A stretch of DNA of 64,000 bases from Lingula anatina (taxonomy: Eukaryota; Brachiopoda; Lingulata; Lingulida; Lingulidae): assembly GCF_001039355.2 (NCBI RefSeq), contig NW_019774736.1:310001-374000 (forward strand). The letters are read 5' to 3'. A program made the position numbers and the translations under genes. Positions 60,101 to 64,000 of the stretch are shown here, piece after piece (positions within the stretch are counted from its first letter, which is position 1; each line of letters starts with the position of its first letter). The notes below the pieces were generated by a model. That model worked only from the letters and a program-made list of their open reading frames with translations. It did not search any database and was not told the origin of the DNA.

Positions 60101-62445
60101 TTAATACCTCGAAAATATATCTTTTTTAGTACCTTATTTATAGATGGTCTTTTTATTTTGAATGGTATCTTCTCAGTCATATCAAAGGTAATGATGTCCA
60201 CATCATCAGATGTGCAGCAATTCTAAAGAACAAATAGCACAACAGCACAGTATAGATTTCTCAAACATACATCAATTTAAGTCAAAACATTTTACACAAG
60301 TCAATCAATGAATTTTTAGTTCCTAATGATGACAATTCTTTAAAAAGAAAGCAGTTTGTCTCTTTAATTAAAAAAAAATATTGAGACTCCATTCGAGTCC
60401 AAAGACTACACATTGCACTTACATGGAATAATTTCTCTGTCGTGGGTTGTACAGCAGTTATATCATAACCTTTGAGCTCCTTCTGCTTGGTCTGCAATTT
60501 GAGAAAAAAGTAAATGACTAAAATTTCTCAAAATTAACTGTGTAATGCAGAAAAATATATCATTCTCAAATAGAACTGAATAAAACAGCTGAACTTCACC
60601 TTTTTTGACTGCAAAACAGTCAAAGAGCACAACCCCATGGATAAATTCAGCACCTACAATACGTAATTCGTTACTCACTAGACCATGCATCTGTGCAGCA
60701 TCAGTTATCACTGTGGTAAACCTTGTACACTGCTGGATGTTCTTGTATCTCTAAAAAACAGAAAATTTGGAAATATCACAAATAATGCAGCGTTTGACAC
60801 TCGCACTCGCCAGCACGCCAAATGCGAGTAAAAATCAAATCTGGCATGTGAAATGTATGATGCAAGTCGCCATTTTGGCGAGTATATTTATGTCAACTTT
60901 CTATATTAAGTGTATCGGCAAAATTTAGACTCAATAAAAGTCCGATTGACATGCCAAAATTTAAGGGGAAGTTCAGGGAATTCCCCTAACTGATACTGTT
61001 AAAAACTGTTGACAATTGTAACAGGATGAAAAATTTTTGAGTAAATAAATTTCAAGCTCTCATCTCCTGTTTCAAATCCAACACACTATGATATCTTGAA
61101 AAACTCTCACTTACTTATCAGCAAATATGAATAATAAATAAATCCTAAATCCTTGTCAACATATGTTTGACAGAAACTGACCTTTTTAAATTCTTTCCAT
61201 ATATGCTCTGGTATCTTTATTTCTGATGCCTCTGGAACAGGTACTGTCTGAAATTATTTCAAAATTTTGAAATCAGACATAAAATAAGTTATGTAACATG
61301 CCAAATATTTACTATCAAAAAAAAAAAAAAAAAAAAAAAAGATTATGATGCACAGCATGCAGTCTTTTTGCTAAACCAATTACATAAAAACCTTTTTCCC
61401 TACAAGAATTAAACACATAAGGTTGTTGGCAACCCTGACATAACATTTATCATGAAGCCATTTAAAGTGAGCATAAGACTTACATTTATTTGAATCTTAA
61501 CATACTGTAGATAATAGTGTAGGCATGCACAATGTTGAATTTGAAATGCATCAATATTTTAAATACCTTCTCTTGTCCCTTCTTCTTTTTCTTTGTATAA
61601 AATTCAGGTATGAAGTTGTTCATGACAATAACTTCATATCCCACTGGAAAAAATTGAAAAATAATAAAAACTAGATATTACAATGTAAACCAATCAATCA
61701 AGCCAAATAGAAGAACAAAGAAATAAGCATGCTTATCTATGGAATTTCTTTATTTCAATGCATATTAAAGAAATTGGTTAAAGTTTTAGTTTAATTGCTT
61801 GGTATCCTCCATAAAGTAAATCTGGCAGATAAGAAATTTATGCCTGCTGTAAGTGGATCTGTTCAATCCTAAAAGATCTTGGCTCTCCACAGAGCATACA
61901 ACCCAAGCTGTGTGGCACTCGAGATAGCATCAAAATGATCAGGACTACCATAACTTGGTATTTACTCCCTGTTTCATCCATTTTATGCAGAGTGCTTAGC
62001 AACGAAACAATTTTTATTATTATTATTTTTTTTGGTAAGACCTGTTCACAGGACCTTGATCTAAAGCTGCAAAGGTCAGCATACTACTAGCATACACACT
62101 GCTTCGCAACTTAACAGAATGTAATTTAACCTTTTTTCAAGCATGTAAAGATAAAGCCAAATGCACTGGAGGAGAGGGTAGATGGTTGATGATGCAGCAC
62201 TCATCAAATGCTTTTCAAAATTCCAGTGATAAACGAACAGTGATAAGTGTCCATGTGACACGGAGGGCCGTAATTGATAACTTGCGAGTCATTGAGAAAA
62301 TATATACTAATTAACCATATATAGATTCATACGAGTACGAATAAAAAAAATAAAACTAACAAGACAATGCCATTTTAACCCTGTCTTCAACATTATTGCC
62401 CGAATTTTTATCGCATAAAATGTTTAGCTCGCACGGGTGCGCCAT
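56820..62445 (-). CDS. RPP30: ribonuclease P/MRP protein subunit p30 (whole spliced CDS)
   Basis: Protein subunit of RNase P (tRNA 5' end maturation) and RNase MRP (rRNA processing), nuclear and nucleolar; the family has a TIM-barrel-like fold. Coding exons in transcript order: 62445-62361, 61643-61567, 61247-61182, 60750-60679, 60491-60423, 60222-60133, 59366-59250, 58031-58002, 57734-57697, 57459-57380, 57121-56820. They total 1026 bp and 341 aa, all with GT/AG and consistent phases. Diagnostic family segments: LGYEVIVMNN, TTEKLFH, ITFDMTEKIPFKIKRPSIN, GIHFELTYSPAIRDPTLRKH, KGKNVVLSSG, ELRGPSDVANLGILFGL, SRCRAVLLHAEARKT. It is longer than human RPP30 (268 aa) because of a polar C-terminal tail. 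All core blocks are present, so the gene looks complete and functional. Confidence 0.95.
57380..57459 (-). CDS. RPP30: RPP30 exon 10
   Basis: 80 bp completing Leu and encoding GILFGLNEAQAKEAVSSRCR then AVLLHA plus one base, matching LLFGLSESDAKAAVSTNCRAALLH. Acceptor ATTTTAG, donor GTAAGA. Confidence 0.92.
57697..57734 (-). CDS. RPP30: RPP30 exon 9 (38 bp)
   Basis: Encodes AVELRGPSDVAN plus two bases. Donor GTATCC. Reading through instead of splicing would stop after five more residues, while splicing to exon 10 gives DVANLGILFGL as the family requires. Confidence 0.9.
58002..58031 (-). CDS. RPP30: RPP30 exon 8 (30 bp microexon)
   Basis: Only ten codons, NVVLSSGCER, between GCTTTTCAG and GTGAGT. 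Joined to exon 7 it gives KGKNVVLSSGCER, matching KGKNVIISSAAER in human RPP30. Confidence 0.9.
58117..58351. mobile_element. MITE-like inverted-repeat element in RPP30 intron 7
   Basis: Two imperfect inverted arms of about 100 bp: CCCTATTCCCACAGACACCA on the left pairs with TGTCCATGGGAATGGGGTC on the right, and GAGTGCAATCTGCTTTACTAAATG pairs similarly with a segment around 58280-58310. There is no ORF. A diverged relative of the left arm lies at the end of the window. Confidence 0.65.
59250..59366 (-). CDS. RPP30: RPP30 exon 7
   Basis: 117 bp encoding ALEMGIHFELTYSPAIRDPT then LRKHSIRNAIKILTVCKGK. This is the best conserved block of the protein (human FELVYSPAIKDSTMRR). Acceptor TTAAAG, donor GTAAGG. 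Confidence 0.95.
60133..60222 (-). CDS. RPP30: RPP30 exon 6
   Basis: 90 bp encoding NCCTSDDVDIITFDMTEKIP then FKIKRPSINK, matching human CTHLDVDLVCITVTEKLPFYFKRPPIN. Donor GTACTA is weak but the frame and homology fix it. Confidence 0.92.
60423..60491 (-). CDS. RPP30: RPP30 exon 5
   Basis: 69 bp after AAATTGCAG, encoding TKQKELKGYDITAVQPTTEK then LFH. The YD..AV..TEKLFH pattern is diagnostic for the family. Donor GTAAGT. Confidence 0.92.
60679..60750 (-). CDS. RPP30: RPP30 exon 4
   Basis: 72 bp encoding RYKNIQQCTRFTTVITDAAQ then MHGL, corresponding to the human ILTRLTIIVSDPSHCNVL segment. A strong GTGAGT donor follows. The frame stays open beyond the donor, but the next family block resumes in exon 5. 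Confidence 0.88.
61182..61247 (-). CDS. RPP30: RPP30 exon 3
   Basis: 66 bp, phase 0 on both sides, encoding TVPVPEASEIKIPEHIWKEF then two lysines. This is a variable part of the family; it is assigned by splice sites, phase and position. Donor GTCAGT. Confidence 0.8.
61317..61340. repeat. poly-A tract in RPP30 intron 2
   Basis: 24 A on the + strand (poly-T in the RPP30 transcript direction), close upstream of the exon 3 acceptor region. A second tract of 23 A is at 63203-63225. Confidence 0.85.
61567..61643 (-). CDS. RPP30: RPP30 exon 2
   Basis: 77 bp after TTTTTTCCAG. It completes a leucine codon to give LGYEVIVMNNFIPEF, then a lysine-rich stretch (TKKKKKGQEK). Matches the LGYSVVAINH region of human RPP30. 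Donor GTATTT. Confidence 0.9.
62361..62445 (-). CDS. RPP30: RPP30 exon 1
   Basis: Start ATG in context AAAGATGGCGC, which is also a YY1-type site. It encodes MAHPCELNILCDKN through KMALS plus one base. Donor GTTAGT at 62360. The CELNI block matches the family's N-terminal first-strand motif. Confidence 0.88.
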
Positions 62446-62712
62446 CTTTAATTCAAAGTTCCTTCGATAGACGGCGTTTGGATTATTCCAGTTGTAAAAA
62501 AAACTTTCATAACAGTTAATAAAGACACCTAAATATCATATATTATATTTCTCTGAATATCTTTCAACTTCTGTAAATAACTACATTCGGAAAATGCTAA
62601 TCTCTAAATTTCGAGATGTGAGCATGTGACGTCATATATTTCCCCATCAGTTTTTCCGGTGTACTATTTCTTCCCAAAATATTTACAGATCTCTCAAAAT
62701 TTTAAAGCAATC
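62446..62712. promoter_or_regulatory. divergent promoter between RPP30 and a + strand gene
   Basis: The two start codons are 267 bp apart and point away from each other. The interval contains a perfect CRE palindrome TGACGTCA at 62627-62634 and an ETS-type TTCCGG near 62655. YY1-type sites flank it: AAGATGGCG over the RPP30 ATG and CCGCCATTTT at 62834-62843. No TATA box stands out. This composition is typical of housekeeping bidirectional promoters. Confidence 0.6.
62627..62634. promoter_or_regulatory. CRE/ATF site TGACGTCA
   Basis: Perfect 8 bp palindromic CREB/ATF consensus in the RPP30 divergent promoter, 182 bp from the RPP30 ATG and 79 bp from the opposite ATG. Confidence 0.65.
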
Positions 62713-62778
62713 ATGACATCTGTGGAATCTTCCATGGAGATAAGTGTCGTGGGTGAAGATCAACAAGAGAGAAAGAAG
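62713..62778 (+). CDS. first coding exon of an unidentified gene (partial)
   Basis: ATG 62713 opens 22 codons, MTSVESSMEISVVGEDQQER then KK, to a GTAATT donor at 62779 in phase 0. The position opposite RPP30 across a CRE-containing promoter supports a real 5' exon. An upstream in-frame ATG at 62626 would start inside the CRE region and is less likely. The acidic, polar peptide matches no family I recognise. No second exon could be placed before the window ends, so the remainder lies beyond 64000 or in short exons I cannot see. Confidence 0.45.
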
Positions 62779-63600
62779 GTAATTCTGAAAATATATAACG
62801 TACAATGGGCGTTAGACGGAAGAATTTGTCACTCCGCCATTTTAGGTTTTCTCTGAGACCCATTTGTCTTTTTGCGTTTGCATTTTGGAAAGCTGTTAAC
62901 ACACCCCAGTGTGCATGTCCAATCCAATTTTGGCCTCTTTAGATGTAAAATTAACATGTTTCTTGCACGATTTGTACGAAAATTCTTAATTTTCACATAA
63001 GTAACATTTTCATTCATGTTTTATCCCGTAATCAGGCAAATGTTGTTTGTTGATAACAAGGGTAAATTTCCTGACTCAGTGACACTAGAAATTTGAAATT
63101 CAGGTTTAACTGTGTATTCAGTAAAAAAAGGCACCCCTATCATGATCTTGAAATTGAATGATTTCTCATTTCAAGCCCTGATAAGTTAAAACTAGATATT
63201 ACAAAAAAAAAAAAAAAAAAAAAAATGAACTTTCATTTTCACGTTTGTAGTTGTAGCTGAGAGAAAAAGCTTTTACACACACATCAGAAATTGCTAAAGC
63301 TGTTATGGTTATCAAGACGGTGGTAGTCAGTCAATTAAGCCAAAATTTGCAATGCTTTCTTTTAATAAACCACTAAACAATTTGCTTCATTTCAACTTCC
63401 TTATCCTTCATTAATAGCAAGGAGACTGGCATTCATTCCTTATTTATGTATATGTATATTGTATTTGAAATCATTTGGAAATGTGGTATGTATCCTTTGT
63501 TGTGGACTATCAAATTGACAAAATATGTAATCAAGATCTCATTAGGAAAGATAACTGGATTTTAGTAACATGGATTTGAAATGTCATGATAGATAACAAA

Positions 63601-63652
63601 AGTTGATGTCATAGGGCTCACTCTGGAGTTGATGTCATAGGGCTCACTCTGG
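63601..63652. repeat. 26 bp tandem duplication
   Basis: AGTTGATGTCATAGGGCTCA plus CTCTGG, present twice without change, in noncoding DNA after the first exon of the + strand gene. Confidence 0.85.
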
Positions 63653-63929
63653 ATGGCAACTCTTTCTGGACATTTACTGTGTATTTCTCTTGAGTACAAA
63701 ATAAATTTTATTAGATTAAAGAAAATATAGCATGAATGGATGTTTTTCACTTACACAAGTATGGAATGTTTGTCTGTAACTTCATTCCAAGATTGTATAG
63801 GAAACAAAACTGATGAAGATTCAAAATTACATTGTTTGTAGTCGTGCTAGAGATTCATTACAGATAATGATTCATTGTAAATTCAAAATATTACCTAGGA
63901 CTCAATACCAAAAGAAACTATTGTTCTAT

Positions 63930-64000
63930 GTAGATCTATCCAACTCCACAAGGACTCTTGCTGAATGCAGTCAGATTATAAAGTTAACATGCCTCCTATT
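63930..64000. mobile_element. partial relative of the RPP30-intron MITE
   Basis: TAGATCTATCCAACTCC and the following GGACTCTTGCTGAATGCAGT line up with CAGATCGATCTAACTTCG and GGACTCTCTGAGTGCAATCT at about 58156-58195. The copy is cut off by the window end. Confidence 0.45.

Larger units (their letters stand above)
62779..64000 (+). other. first intron of the divergent + strand gene
   Basis: Begins at the donor after 62778. It contains a YY1-type CCGCCATTTT at 62834, a poly-A tract, the 26 bp duplication and a partial MITE. No further exon identified. Confidence 0.4.

Noticed and set aside
60463-60678. Open frame continuing RPP30 exon 4 beyond its GTGAGT donor (VSNELRIVGAEF...)
   Set aside because: The next family block (YD..AV..TEKLFH) follows directly when exon 4 is spliced at 60679 to exon 5, and spacing then fits human RPP30. 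The extension is intron that happens to stay open.

Overview
The window is animal nuclear DNA: AT-rich, intron-dense and repeat-rich. Two genes can be recognised with confidence: an alpha-type nicotinic acetylcholine receptor (nAChR) subunit on the + strand and RPP30, a protein subunit of RNase P/MRP, on the - strand. A dispersed element with CCTCCGCCAAGG / CCTTGGCGGAGG ends, which I recall from marine invertebrate genomes, and the exon layout suggest a marine invertebrate. The sequence does not settle the phylum.

Layout. 1-15141: no recognisable gene. It contains a 3.8 kb block present twice, at 7549-11351 and 11354-15141, separated by a single N. 15142-16049: unique, with a 139 bp tandem duplication. 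16050-35696: an 8.7 kb block present twice (16050-24792 and 24794-33536), followed by a third partial copy from 34025, with a single N at each junction. This block carries the distal first coding exon of the nAChR gene. 36749-53978: the remaining nAChR exons. 53979-56640: probable 3' UTR and intergenic DNA. 56820-62445: RPP30 in 11 coding exons, tail to tail with the nAChR gene. 62446-62712: divergent promoter with a perfect CRE. 62713 onward: first coding exon of an unidentified + strand gene.

The nAChR gene has two homologous versions of its second coding position, A (36749-37018) and B (37210-37382), 191 bp apart. They are 26/41 identical without gaps over their receptor part. A has its own start codon and signal peptide. 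B starts in a different phase and needs the distant signal-peptide exon (20845-20920 or its copy). Splicing A to B shifts frame and stops at once, so the two are mutually exclusive. Both chains are exactly in frame to the stop: distal exon 1 + B gives 514 aa, A gives 521 aa. A perfect 15 bp inverted repeat lies in the short A-B intron and could take part in the choice.

The large duplications are best read as uncollapsed haplotypes or contig overlaps. Each junction carries a single N, the copies resume at the same base, and the third copy matches the first copy without a length change over 1185 bp. The real locus is therefore probably about 14 kb shorter than this window and has a single distal exon 1.
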